Source: an uncultured Spirochaetaceae bacterium (GTDB lineage Bacteria; Spirochaetota; Spirochaetia; Sphaerochaetales; Sphaerochaetaceae). From it: 49,872 nt of DNA. Location of the stretch: NCBI GenBank assembly GCA_944389295.1, contig CALXLV010000007.1:1-49872 (forward strand), given 5' to 3'. Below, piece by piece: positions 1 through 8,480 of the stretch (its first letter is position 1; the number at the start of each line of letters is the position of its first letter). Under the pieces are notes generated by a model. It did no database searches and was not told the origin of the DNA. It saw only the letters and a list, made by a program, of their open reading frames with translations. A program made the position numbers and the translations under genes.

Positions 1-26
1 GAGCAAACAAAGATGAGGTGGGATGA

Positions 27-179
27 AAACAGAGCTACGAAATCGGAGAAATGTTTCTTTGGCACTCGGCATCTATTCATGAAGAACTATTACCGGAAGA
101 TAGTAAAGAAGCATATCTGAGCACTCTTGTCTGTGTTACTCAAATTGTTACCAAAATTCGTATGAATCCCCATCGATAG
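27..179 (+). pseudogene. short open frame, probable gene remnant
   Basis: This frame is open from just after a TGA at 24-26 to a TAG at 177-179 and reads like real protein (about 50 residues, including IHEELLPEDSKEAY and CVTQIVTKIRMNPHR). An ATG at 51 with GGAGA just before it would give 42 residues. I do not recognise the family. It lies in AT-rich DNA beside a partial tRNA, so it is most likely the C-terminal remnant of a gene that was cut, though a genuine small gene is possible. Confidence 0.3.
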
Positions 180-256
180 ATATTACTAGCTATCGCTTAA
201 ATTGTTATAATATATGCACAAGTAATAGGAGCTAACACTATCTGATACCTATTCAG

Positions 257-303
257 GAGGACTGAAAATCCTTGTGTCCCTGGTTCGATTCCTGGAGGCG
301 GCA
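257..303 (+). pseudogene. 3' half of a tRNA-Phe(GAA)-like gene
   Basis: The stretch has an anticodon arm (stem AGGA/TCCT, loop CTGAAAA, anticodon GAA), a variable region, a T-arm with loop TTCGATT and a 3' acceptor half ending GGCGGCA. The T stem has a central T-T mismatch. No D-arm or matching 5' acceptor (expected GCCGCCT) exists in the preceding bases, so it cannot fold as a tRNA. A TATAAT box lies at 206-211. A tRNA cut from the anticodon arm to the 3' end is the usual form of an attachment site left by tRNA-targeting integrases; no integrase is in view. Confidence 0.6.
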
Positions 304-311
304 GACAGAAG

Positions 312-330
312 GCTCCCTGATGGGAGCTTT
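312..330 (+). terminator. hairpin after the tRNA fragment
   Basis: GCTCCC at 312-317 pairs with GGGAGC at 322-327 around a four-base loop, followed by a short T run. It fits a weak intrinsic terminator of the former tRNA transcript. Confidence 0.45.
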
Positions 331-335
331 CGTCG

Positions 336-645
336 TCTATAATGGTCCATCAGCCAGCGAATCCGATTAAATATTTGTTCATTCACGTTTTTCTGGCTCT
401 ATACAAAAAGGTGTGGGCTGCCAGCAAAGATAATTAATAACAGAGAGACAAGAAATGGGTTTCCCCCTGTAATGTTTAAAACAGCGTTTGCGATTAGATT
501 TCATGACCTTTCAAATGTAAACGCTATAACTAATTGATATTATGAGAGTTATATTTTTGAGCGCAGACGCATCATCATTTATCTTGCCCAAGATGCATAA
601 ACATCTGATATTGAACCATTCATAATTATCATGACCCAGGTGCCT
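336..645. other. AT-rich stretch without recognisable gene
   Basis: I see no convincing coding frame, RNA gene or repeat here. The bases are AT-rich and contain many stops in all frames. It separates the tRNA fragment from the end of the AlbA_2 gene. Confidence 0.5.
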
Positions 646-2124
646 TTAAAACTTATTTTCAATGAAGCGATATTTCCCTTTTCCGTATCCTTTAACTTCT
701 TCAATCAGACCAGAATCTTTCAATTTAACAATTAATTCTCCTGCTGATGAATATGATGTTGCAGTCACTGTAGCAATATCACTTCGTCCAAAAACACCTT
801 TGTTGCCGTATGTTTTGAATAGCACCATTGCTTTACTTCTTGTGTTTTTGTTTGCATTCATTTTATTGATGGCTGTCTCAATAGCCTGATTTTGAGATTC
901 AATAGCCGGATTTTCAGACTTAATAGCTTGATTTTTTGAGCCAATCACCAGATTCTCAATGGATTTCCCATAATTAAGGTTTTTGAGAATTACAGAAAAC
1001 TGGGAAGAATCAGAGAAAAATTCTGGCCTTAGCTCGTCGCTGTAATTCACCTCTGTTTCATAATTCTCTATGATCTTCTTGATACCGCTTCCCTGCCGTT
1101 CCATGTAGCCGAGCCTGGCAAATACATCAGCAAGCACAGGATTTCTGCGCTTTGATATTATGGACTTGCTCAGGTCAAGATCCTGAATATTCTTCCCGCT
1201 TACCATGCCTCCAGGGGATATGATTTCAAGCCTGTTGTCAAAGATGTCAATATGAACCTCGCTTCCGAGTTCCAGATAGCTGCGGTGAATCAGTGCATTT
1301 GTAAGTGCTTCAAGACAGCTTCTTTCTGCATATTCTGGCATTTCTATTCTGGATGTAGGAGCTTTTCTCCACATCATCCTATTATGGCGTTTAATGAAGT
1401 TCATGCCTTCTTCAAGCAAGAGAATCAGGCTTCCTGTGTACTCTGCACTATCAATAGCATCAACAAGTCCCCCGGCTTTTGTCAGTCCATTCCATCTTAC
1501 ACAGAAGAGTCTTGACTGTCTGAGCGGGCAATCATCTGCTATGAGAACGCCGGCATTGGTAAGTTTGTTTGTATCTTCATCGACTAATCCGAAAGAAACA
1601 AGGAAGCTGTCGTCAAAACTCTTTCCTGTCCATTTCCTGTATCGTGCTCTGAGAGAGGAAAATGCAAAGTCTTTTGCATCATATTTTGAAATGAGTGAAT
1701 CGAAGGATTCATTCATGCCGTCGAGAATAAGCTCATGTAGGATGTGATCTGGAGCGACAATGCTTTCATCTCCAAGTCTGATATACGCTTCTCTGATTCC
1801 ATCAGCTTTGTAGTAATAGGGTGTATTTGTACCTTTTGGAATTGAGAGAATGAGTACAGCTTTGCCATATTCCTGTTCAGCTGTAAGAATGAAGCGAGGA
1901 ATAGGAGAGATTCTTTCTTTGATAAGTCTGCTTATATCTTCTGCATCCTTCTGAGGATTTGATAGTCCCACTATATTATGAGTGTTATTTACACCGAAGA
2001 AGAGAGTTCCACCAGCTGTGTTTGCAAAAGCACTAACACTCTTGAGCCAGCTCTTCGGCTTTTTCACTTCAAGTGCTTCTTTGAAATCGCAAACGGTTGC
2101 TTCAGCTATCAATGTACTTATCAT
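646..2124 (-). CDS. AlbA_2 (Schlafen-type) ATP-binding transcriptional regulator
   Basis: The 492-residue protein has the order typical of accessory regulators often annotated RecG-like or AlbA_2 proteins: an N-terminal AlbA_2/Schlafen domain (about residues 13-130, with FANTAGGTLFFGVNN), a middle region, an HATPase_c_4 domain (about 275-380, with EALTNALIHRSY and DNRLEIISPGG), a repeat-bearing linker and a C-terminal winged helix (about 430-490). The start is supported by AGGAGAG shortly upstream of the ATG. Members of this group bind DNA or nucleotides and are common on genomic islands; the precise target is unknown. It stands alone, facing away from the TetR gene, in AT-rich DNA next to the tRNA remnant, which fits acquisition by transfer. 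Confidence 0.75.
   Translation of the reverse strand: MISTLIAEATVCDFKEALEVKKPKSWLKSVSAFANTAGGTLFFGVNNTHNIVGLSNPQKDAEDISRLIKERISPIPRFILTAEQEYGKAVLILSIPKGTNTPYYYKADGIREAYIRLGDESIVAPDHILHELILDGMNESFDSLISKYDAKDFAFSSLRARYRKWTGKSFDDSFLVSFGLVDEDTNKLTNAGVLIADDCPLRQSRLFCVRWNGLTKAGGLVDAIDSAEYTGSLILLLEEGMNFIKRHNRMMWRKAPTSRIEMPEYAERSCLEALTNALIHRSYLELGSEVHIDIFDNRLEIISPGGMVSGKNIQDLDLSKSIISKRRNPVLADVFARLGYMERQGSGIKKIIENYETEVNYSDELRPEFFSDSSQFSVILKNLNYGKSIENLVIGSKNQAIKSENPAIESQNQAIETAINKMNANKNTRSKAMVLFKTYGNKGVFGRSDIATVTATSYSSAGELIVKLKDSGLIEEVKGYGKGKYRFIENKF
884..946 (-). repeat. three 21-bp tandem repeats inside the AlbA_2 gene
   Basis: Three diverged 21-bp units (884-904, 905-925, 926-946) encode, on the minus strand, the heptads SKNQAIK, SENPAIE and SQNQAIE in the linker between the ATPase-like domain and the winged helix. 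Being a multiple of three, copy-number change would lengthen or shorten the linker without a frameshift. Confidence 0.7.
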
Positions 2125-2280
2125 CGAACTCTCCTCTAGTTTCTTACATTATTTGGAAGAAAATATTGCTTATCAATGTTTAATCGAAAGAAATGCTGAA
2201 AATCAAAAAAATAAAACCTAACCCAAAAATGCAGATGTTCATGGCTTGTTGAATCAGAATAAATGACTGGAATACTCCGT

Positions 2281-2316
2281 CTGGCATAATATCAGGCGTC
2301 CCAATATAATACATGC
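2281..2316 (+). promoter_or_regulatory. leaderless promoter of the TetR gene
   Basis: A consensus TATAAT at 2305-2310 is followed by exactly six bases and then the ATG. CTGGCA at 2281-2286 (18-base spacer) matches the -35 at four of six positions. Transcription should therefore begin at or beside the start codon; no Shine-Dalgarno sequence is present. Confidence 0.6.
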
Positions 2317-2841
2317 ATGCCTCTGGATATTAAGGAACAGATAGTGAGGAAAGCACTGGAACTTCTGAAAGACGGAAAGACGAGAAAGCTGACGGTCAAG
2401 GATATCGTCGAGGCATGCAGTATCACGCGCCAGACCTTTTATTATCATTTTGATGATGTTCCGCAGCTCTTTGAGTGGATAATCCGCAAGGAATCTGACA
2501 GACTGCTTTCATATTCTCCCGATGATGTGGAGCAGGGGATAAGGCTTTTCTTTGTTGCAGCCATAAATGCTCTCCCATATGTGCGGAAGGGAATGCAGTC
2601 GAATTACAGAGATGAGTTCGAGCATATCCTTTCACGATCTACATATGATCTTTTCAATCGTGTAATTGAGAGAAAAGGACTATATTCGGATTGTTCCGTC
2701 AGGGAGCTTGCCGTTATCAGAAGGTATCATGCCGAGGCCATTATAGGCATCCTCCGGGACTGGTCAGACAGCGATACAGAAAATATCGACAGCATTGTGC
2801 ACATAATATATCGCCTGATAACAGGTCAGATTGCCATGTGA
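2317..2841 (+). CDS. TetR/AcrR family transcriptional regulator
   Basis: The 174-residue protein begins with a TetR-type helix-turn-helix (about residues 20-46, LTVKDIVEACSITRQTFYYHF being slightly variant), followed by a helical ligand-binding region without recognisable ligand signature. It resembles the DhaS-like subgroup in length and layout. The start is set by the adjacent -10 box, which implies a leaderless message. It lies upstream of the ftsH operon in the same direction; a 17-bp perfect palindrome between the two could be an operator, but that is inference. Confidence 0.8.
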   Translation: MPLDIKEQIVRKALELLKDGKTRKLTVKDIVEACSITRQTFYYHFDDVPQLFEWIIRKESDRLLSYSPDDVEQGIRLFFVAAINALPYVRKGMQSNYRDEFEHILSRSTYDLFNRVIERKGLYSDCSVRELAVIRRYHAEAIIGILRDWSDSDTENIDSIVHIIYRLITGQIAM

Positions 2842-2863
2842 ACCTCTGTCACTTCTCTGATTC

Positions 2864-2880
2864 TGTAAAAAGTTTTTACA
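2864..2880. promoter_or_regulatory. 17-bp perfect palindrome, possible operator
   Basis: TGTAAAAA and TTTTTACA face each other around a single G. Its right arm contains TTTACA (2875-2880), which with an 18-base spacer leads to TACACA at 2899-2904, a weak promoter for the following operon. It could equally be a weak terminator for the TetR gene. Confidence 0.4.
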
Positions 2881-2972
2881 CATTCCGTATTCTGTCAGTA
2901 CACAACTCAGACTTTGATAATCCCTTTCATCATTTAATCCCTTAGATTCATGGCCATAAGGAGAATGAAGAT

Positions 2973-3380
2973 ATGGCACATGAGATATTATCCGTGAAGC
3001 TGTGTGAGCTGGACGAGCGTATCAGCCGTCTTCACGGCAGAATACACCTTTCTGAAAGTTCTGATTCCGCGGTGCTGAATATTGAAACAAAGGAAATGGA
3101 GAAAGAGTGCAGGGAAAGCCATCAGGCGCTTTCCGAGAGACTGCATCACTCGCAGTCCGGAGCTGTGGCCGGACTTTCGCGGGCATATGACACCGTCGAG
3201 GAGGCGATATCAGAGATGAAATGGGGTGACGGCAGAGAGAGTGCGGATGAGAAGATACTTCTTGCGGAGTATGCGCTCGACTTTGCGCTTCTTGCCGCGG
3301 AGACAGCGGTATGCAAGGCCCTTGAGGCGATAATTGCTTCAAGAAATGAGGAAAGGAGGGGCTGTGATGGAAGAAGTTAA
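2973..3380 (+). CDS. hypothetical helical protein, first gene of the ftsH operon
   Basis: This 135-residue protein is charged and predicted mostly helical, without membrane segments, signal peptide or recognisable motif. AAGGAG nine bases upstream supports the start. Its last 14 bases overlap the start of ftsH, so the two are translationally coupled and a link to FtsH function (adaptor or substrate) is possible but not shown. Confidence 0.65.
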   Translation: MAHEILSVKLCELDERISRLHGRIHLSESSDSAVLNIETKEMEKECRESHQALSERLHHSQSGAVAGLSRAYDTVEEAISEMKWGDGRESADEKILLAEYALDFALLAAETAVCKALEAIIASRNEERRGCDGRS

Positions 3381-5190
3381 ATCTCCGAAGAAACCTCTGA
3401 TCTATTACTATGTGATAGTTCTTCTGGTCATACTGCTTTTCAACATGATTCTCACTCCCCGCCTGATGCAGGGACAGGTTCTCGAGGTAGATTACGGAAC
3501 ATTCATGAGGATGGCTGATGAGAGGAATATCGGAACCGTACAGATGGATGACACCCAGATTCTCTTCTCAGACAAGGACAATACGGTTGTGTTCAGGACA
3601 GGAGTGATGGATGATCCTGAGCTTACTGAACGACTGTATGAGTCAGGCGCGGTGTTCTCGAAGGAGATCGTGGAGCCGGCCTCTCCGCTTATGAGCTTTT
3701 TCCTGAACTTCGTGCTTCCTCTCCTGATATTCTTCGCCATTGGACAGTATTTCAGCCGGAAGCTGATGCAGCAGGTCGGAGGAAAGAACTCAATGATGTT
3801 CGGAATGGGGAAGAGCAATGCAAAAGTCTACGTCCAGTCAACGCAGGGCATTCACTTCTCCGATGTGGCAGGCGAGGATGAGGCAAAGGAAAGCCTTGCC
3901 GAGATTGTCGACTACCTACATAACCCGAAGAAATATACCGAAGCGGGGGCTTCAATGCCTAAGGGCATTCTTCTCGTAGGCCCTCCGGGAACAGGCAAAA
4001 CGATGCTTGCCAAGGCCGTTGCGGGAGAAGCGGACGTTCCGTTCTTCTCTATCTCCGGCTCAGAGTTCGTGGAGATGTTTGTCGGCATGGGAGCTTCGAA
4101 GGTTAGGGACCTTTTCAGGCAGGCGAAGGAGAAGGCTCCATGCATCGTGTTCATCGATGAGATCGATGCGATCGGTCAGAAGAGGAACTCCGGAGTCAAT
4201 GGCGGCAACGATGAGCGTGAGCAGACTTTGAACCAGCTTTTGACTGAGATGGACGGCTTCGAGGGCAACAGCGGCGTTATGATACTTGCAGCCACCAACA
4301 GACCCGAGTCCCTTGATCCTGCGCTTACGCGTCCTGGACGTTTTGACAGACGCGTGCCTGTGGAGCTTCCCGATCTTGCAGGACGCGAGGCGATACTCCG
4401 CGTGCATGCGAAGAAGATAAAGATGGCCGATGATGTTGACCTCCATACAATAGCGAGGATGGCTGCAGGAGCATCGGGTGCGGAGCTTGCGAACATCATA
4501 AACGAAGCTGCCCTCAGGGCTGTGAGGAACAGCAGAACCGTCGTGAATGAATCGGACCTTGAGGAAAGCATAGAGGTGGTCATCGCAGGATACCAGAAGA
4601 AGAATGCTGTGCTCTCCGACAAGGAGAAGATGGTTGTCTCCTATCATGAGATCGGGCATGCGCTTGTCGCCGCGTTGCAGTCGCACTCCGCACCTGTCCA
4701 GAAGATCACGATAATTCCGAGGACATCCGGAGCTCTTGGCTACACGATGCAGGTCGATACCGGAGACAAGTATCTGATGACGAAGGAGGAGATCGAGAAC
4801 AAGATCGCCACATATACAGGAGGGCGTGCCGCGGAGGAGATCATATTCGGCGAGATAACCACCGGCGCATCTAATGACATCGAGCAGGCGACGAAACTTG
4901 CCAGAGCGATGATCACGCGCTACGGGATGAGTGATTCATTCGGGATGGTCGTACTTGAGACTGTGAACAACCAGTATCTCGGAGGGGATGCGTCTCTTGC
5001 GTGTTCTGCGGATACACAGAAGGAGGTAGACAGGGAGGTTGTGGCTCTTGTGGAGAAGCAGCATCAGAAAGCCCGGAAGATACTTGAGGATAACAAGGCA
5101 AAACTCAATGAGCTTGCGAAGTTCCTCTATGAGAAGGAGACGATAACGGGCGATGAGTTCATGCATATTCTCAATGGAGGTGCAGAATGA
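3367..5190 (+). CDS. ftsH: ATP-dependent zinc metalloprotease FtsH
   Basis: FtsH is a membrane-anchored AAA+ protease that degrades unassembled membrane proteins and short-lived regulators. The 607-residue protein has two N-terminal membrane segments (about residues 10-30 and 105-130) around an extracytoplasmic domain, Walker A GPPGTGKT at 205-212, Walker B FIDEID, the second region of homology ([20 protein letters not shown]) and the zinc site HEIGH at 427-431, where most family members have HEAGH. I chose the ATG at 3367 because AAAGGAGGG lies six bases before it; an upstream ATG at 3334 has no such site. It overlaps the preceding gene by 14 bases and the following HdeD-like gene by four. 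Confidence 0.95.
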   Translation: MEEVKSPKKPLIYYYVIVLLVILLFNMILTPRLMQGQVLEVDYGTFMRMADERNIGTVQMDDTQILFSDKDNTVVFRTGVMDDPELTERLYESGAVFSKEIVEPASPLMSFFLNFVLPLLIFFAIGQYFSRKLMQQVGGKNSMMFGMGKSNAKVYVQSTQGIHFSDVAGEDEAKESLAEIVDYLHNPKKYTEAGASMPKGILLVGPPGTGKTMLAKAVAGEADVPFFSISGSEFVEMFVGMGASKVRDLFRQAKEKAPCIVFIDEIDAIGQKRNSGVNGGNDEREQTLNQLLTEMDGFEGNSGVMILAATNRPESLDPALTRPGRFDRRVPVELPDLAGREAILRVHAKKIKMADDVDLHTIARMAAGASGAELANIINEAALRAVRNSRTVVNESDLEESIEVVIAGYQKKNAVLSDKEKMVVSYHEIGHALVAALQSHSAPVQKITIIPRTSGALGYTMQVDTGDKYLMTKEEIENKIATYTGGRAAEEIIFGEITTGASNDIEQATKLARAMITRYGMSDSFGMVVLETVNNQYLGGDASLACSADTQKEVDREVVALVEKQHQKARKILEDNKAKLNELAKFLYEKETITGDEFMHILNGGAE

Positions 5191-5729
5191 TGCGGCGTTC
5201 CGCTTTCGGCTGTCTTGAGTTCATTGTCGGAGTTCTTCTCGTCATCATCGGAATCTATACGTTTACGTCTCCGATAGAGGCGATGATGGCTATGGTCATA
5301 GTATATGGAGTTCTTGCCGTATTCATGGGCATAGGGGATATCATCATGTATATCAAGGCTGAGAGGTTCACAGGATTCGGGCCTGTCCTTGCCCTGATAT
5401 CCGGAATGCTCAGCGTCATGTCAGGAGTGATGCTGATCGCATATCCCCGTGCAGGTGCGCTTGTGCTTGGCCTGCTGTTCCCTCTGTGGTTCATAACTCA
5501 CTGCATATCGCGGCTTGCACGGCTGGAGGGGATGAGAGTGTTCATCGGCAGGGGAACTTACTTCTGCCTCCTGATACTCAACATAGCCGGCGTTATCCTC
5601 GGTTTCCTGTTGCTTCTCTCTCCGCATTATGCGGTCATATCGCCGGTCTATCTGGTGGGTGCGTATCTTGTGCTTCTGGGGGCTGAGAGCATCGTGCTTT
5701 CTTTCAGCGGAGCGGGATCAAGATACTGA
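5187..5729 (+). CDS. HdeD-like (DUF308) membrane protein
   Basis: The 180-residue protein is almost entirely hydrophobic with about six membrane segments arranged as three pairs, the layout of the HdeD/DUF308 family linked to acid stress in enterobacteria. Its ATG overlaps the ftsH stop (ATGA), so it is the third gene of the ftsH operon. A membrane quality-control context is suggested by position only. Confidence 0.75.
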   Translation: MMRRSAFGCLEFIVGVLLVIIGIYTFTSPIEAMMAMVIVYGVLAVFMGIGDIIMYIKAERFTGFGPVLALISGMLSVMSGVMLIAYPRAGALVLGLLFPLWFITHCISRLARLEGMRVFIGRGTYFCLLILNIAGVILGFLLLLSPHYAVISPVYLVGAYLVLLGAESIVLSFSGAGSRY

Positions 5730-5757
5730 CGTTTTTTGCGGCACAGCCTTTTGATGA

Positions 5758-5787
5758 TTGACTGCGCCGCCTCTGCTCTGTTTGAAT
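5758..5787 (+). promoter_or_regulatory. leaderless promoter of the antiporter gene
   Basis: TTGACT at 5758-5763, an 18-base spacer and TTGAAT at 5782-5787 are followed by six bases and the ATG at 5794. The -35 also contains a TTG that could be misread as an alternative start codon. Confidence 0.65.
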
Positions 5788-5793
5788 AAGACG

Positions 5794-7395
5794 ATGGACC
5801 TCAATGTTATACTTATATTCAGCGCTGCGGTGATGATTGCCGCCATCTTCGGCTCGAGGATATCCTCGCGATCCGGGATACCGGTTCTTCTTGTGTTCAT
5901 GTTCCTTGGAATCCTTGCCGGGACTGACGGCATACTCGGCATAGACTTTGAGGACTATGACATAACTAATAATATATGCAGTGCCGCTCTGATCTTCATA
6001 ATGTTCTACGGCGGTTTCGGCACGAACTGGAACGCCGCGAGATCGGTTGCGGTTCCATCCGTTCTTCTTGCCTCGCTGGGCGTTGTCATCACAGCTCTGC
6101 TTACAGGAGTATTCGGCCACATCGTTCTCCGTCTGGAGTGGCTTGATGCGCTTCTTCTCGGAAGCGTGCTTGCCTCAACCGATGCCGCTTCCGTTTTCTC
6201 GATTCTCAGAAGTCACAGGCTGTCGTTGAAATACGGGACTTCATCGCTTCTTGAGATGGAGAGCGGAAGCAACGATCCTGCGGCGTACCTCCTTGTCATG
6301 ATCTTTCTCGGACTGAGGCAGGGAGAAACTGCCGGTGCCGTATCAATCATATATGAGATATTCAGCCAGATTGCGTATGCGCTCCTGACGGGAGTCGCAA
6401 TTGCATTTCTTGCGAAGAAGATTCTGGACAGGTTCCATTTCCCCGACGGATTCGCTTCAATCTTCATCCTTGCTGTCGCAGTTCTCTCATATGCGCTTCC
6501 GTCGATGGTCGGCGGAAACGGATATCTCTCCGCATATCTTGCCGGAATACTTATGGGAAACATGAAGATAGAAGGGAAACGCGATCTAGTCGCCTTCCTC
6601 AATGCCTTCAATGCGATGATGCAGATAGTGATATTCTTCCTGCTCGGGCTTCTGGCAACGCCGTCGAGCATGATAGCGGAAATAGGAATAGGGCTGCCTG
6701 TTGCCATTTTCCTACTTCTGATTGCCCGTCCAGTGGCGGTAGCTGCCGTGATGACGCCGTTCAAAGCACCGCTTAACCAGCAGCTTGTCATATGCCTCTC
6801 GGGCATAAGAGGAGCCTCGTCGATAGTATTCTCCATTGTCGTTACTGTTGCCGGCGGATATCACGCGGGGTCTGTATTCAATGCTGTGTTCATAGTAGTT
6901 CTCCTCTCCATCATGCTGCAGGGAACGCTTCTCCCCGCATTCTCAAAAAAGGTGAAGATGATTGATGCAGAGGGCGATGTCATGAAAACGTTCAATGACT
7001 TCGATGACAGCAGCATAGAGTTCATCCCGTTCAGGCTTGACAGCACATCGAAATGGACAGATATGAGAATCCGTGATATCGACGTTCCCCCGAATTCGAT
7101 AATCGCAGCGATAGACAGGGATGGCGAAGCGGTTATCCCAAATGGCGGGACTGTGCTGCATGCAGGAGACAATCTCATTCTCGGAATCTCAAAGCATGAG
7201 ATAAAGAGCTCCGTCACGCTCTCAGAGGAGAGCATCGGCCCCGGGCATCCGTGGGCAGGGAAGAAGCTCAGGGATATCGGAACGCATGACACTCTCATCC
7301 TTATGATCATACGCGGCGGGAAAAGCATTATTCCTTCCGGAGATTCTGTGATCATGCCCGGCGATATCATCGTGAAGAATGAGAAAAACAGGTGA
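5794..7395 (+). CDS. K+/H+ (CPA1/NhaP2-type) antiporter with TrkA_C domain
   Basis: The 533-residue protein has about 12 membrane segments of the sodium/proton exchanger fold (to about residue 390), with the family signature ESGSNDPAA, then a cytoplasmic TrkA_C (RCK_C) domain near the C-terminus. This layout is that of NhaP2/CvrA potassium-proton antiporters, which export K+ or Na+ in exchange for protons. The ATG at 5794 is preferred over a TTG 12 codons upstream because the latter lies in the -35 box and the extra residues are not family-like. The glycosyltransferase gene follows after nine bases and probably shares the transcript. Confidence 0.85.
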   Translation: MDLNVILIFSAAVMIAAIFGSRISSRSGIPVLLVFMFLGILAGTDGILGIDFEDYDITNNICSAALIFIMFYGGFGTNWNAARSVAVPSVLLASLGVVITALLTGVFGHIVLRLEWLDALLLGSVLASTDAASVFSILRSHRLSLKYGTSSLLEMESGSNDPAAYLLVMIFLGLRQGETAGAVSIIYEIFSQIAYALLTGVAIAFLAKKILDRFHFPDGFASIFILAVAVLSYALPSMVGGNGYLSAYLAGILMGNMKIEGKRDLVAFLNAFNAMMQIVIFFLLGLLATPSSMIAEIGIGLPVAIFLLLIARPVAVAAVMTPFKAPLNQQLVICLSGIRGASSIVFSIVVTVAGGYHAGSVFNAVFIVVLLSIMLQGTLLPAFSKKVKMIDAEGDVMKTFNDFDDSSIEFIPFRLDSTSKWTDMRIRDIDVPPNSIIAAIDRDGEAVIPNGGTVLHAGDNLILGISKHEIKSSVTLSEESIGPGHPWAGKKLRDIGTHDTLILMIIRGGKSIIPSGDSVIMPGDIIVKNEKNR

Positions 7396-7404
7396 GGATG
7401 CTGA

Positions 7405-8241
7405 ATGGGAATGATCAATATTCTCGTGACCCTCGATCAGAACTACATCCCGCAGCTTAAAGTCCTGCTGACATCAGTGATGGTCAATAATCCTGATGAA
7501 AGTTTCTCCGTCTACCTGCTCCACAGCAGCATCCCGGAAGAGGAGGCCAGGAGTATAGGCGCATGGTGTCTGGAGCATGGATGGGAATTCCATGCCGTGA
7601 CTGTGGATGACACGATGTTCAGGGGAGCTCCTGTTTCACGCCAGTACCCAAAGGAGATGTACTATCGTCTCCTTGCTCCTCAGATTCTTCCGGAAAGCGT
7701 GGGGAGAATCATCTATCTTGATCCGGATATCCTTGTGATAAACCCTCTTCGTCCTCTCTGGGAGATGGATATGCGTTCATGCCTCTTTGCCGCAGCTTCA
7801 CATACTGGCATTGCTGAGATCGCGAACGGAGTTAACAGGATAAGGCTCGGTACGGAGCATGATTACTATAATTCAGGCGTGCTTCTGATTGATGCTGCCC
7901 GATGCCGGAAGGAAGTGATTCCTGATGATATTTTTAGATATGTCAAAGAGCATCAGAATACTCTGATCCTTCCTGATCAGGACGTTCTCAACGCTGTTTT
8001 CGGCAGCAGGATACTGCCGCTTGATGATGCTCTCTGGAACTATGATGCAAGAAAGTATTCGAGCTACAAGCTCAAGAGCGGCGGAGCAGAGGATGAGAAG
8101 TGGGTGATGAGAAATACCGCCATCCTTCACTTCTGCGGAAGCGCAAAGCCCTGGAAGCAGACATATCCATACCGTTTCGGCGTCCTCTACCGCCATTACA
8201 TGCAGATCGCTGCGCGTGTCTGGCGGAATCATAGCATGTGA
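7405..8241 (+). CDS. glycosyltransferase family 8
   Basis: The 278-residue protein matches GT8 retaining transferases (LPS galactosyl- or glucosyltransferases): N-terminal ILVTLDQNYIPQLKVLLTS, the metal-binding DxD in YLDPDILV, and the NSGVLLID motif. It should transfer a sugar from a nucleotide donor to a surface glycan; the acceptor is unknown. GAGGA lies upstream; the ATG at 7405 or the one at 7411 may be used. Confidence 0.85.
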   Translation: MGMINILVTLDQNYIPQLKVLLTSVMVNNPDESFSVYLLHSSIPEEEARSIGAWCLEHGWEFHAVTVDDTMFRGAPVSRQYPKEMYYRLLAPQILPESVGRIIYLDPDILVINPLRPLWEMDMRSCLFAAASHTGIAEIANGVNRIRLGTEHDYYNSGVLLIDAARCRKEVIPDDIFRYVKEHQNTLILPDQDVLNAVFGSRILPLDDALWNYDARKYSSYKLKSGGAEDEKWVMRNTAILHFCGSAKPWKQTYPYRFGVLYRHYMQIAARVWRNHSM

Positions 8242-8349
8242 TGAGTTTTCCATGATTTTCTGTGGGAATAAATGAATTATTAATTTATTGTATTATTTTG
8301 CAATAAACTGGAATTAAGTCATCAAAATAAGCTATAAATCAGGGGGTTT

Positions 8350-8436
8350 ATGATGGTATATCCACATATAACTTTCCTTAGATCTCTTATTTTTGACTTT
8401 ATGAAAGTCGATTTAATTGAAATATCGAATTTATAA
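8350..8436 (+). CDS. possible 28-residue small protein
   Basis: AGGGGG at 8341-8346 precedes an ATG at 8350, and the frame stays open for 28 codons to a TAA. The stretch is AT-rich and its 3' end coincides with the palindromes before the ATPase gene. It may be a leader ORF or chance; there is no family evidence. Confidence 0.15.
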   Translation: MMVYPHITFLRSLIFDFMKVDLIEISNL

Positions 8437-8458
8437 AAGTCATTTTTTGATATATAAT
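8395..8458 (+). promoter_or_regulatory. promoter with palindromes before the DUF4143 ATPase gene
   Basis: GACTTTATGAAAGTC (8395-8409) is a perfect inverted repeat; AAAGTC recurs in TTATAAAAGTCA (8431-8442), and TCGATTT/AAATATCGA form an imperfect inverted repeat between them. TATAAT lies at 8453-8458. The spacing suggests an operator, possibly autoregulatory. Confidence 0.45.
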
Positions 8459-8480
8459 GATTTCTGCAGAGACAGAATTA

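Noticed and set aside
240..303. Complete tRNA gene
   Set aside because: No 5' acceptor or D-arm exists upstream, and the T stem has a mismatch.
5758..5793. TTG start for the antiporter 12 codons upstream
   Set aside because: The TTG is part of the -35 box, and the extra residues do not resemble the family start.
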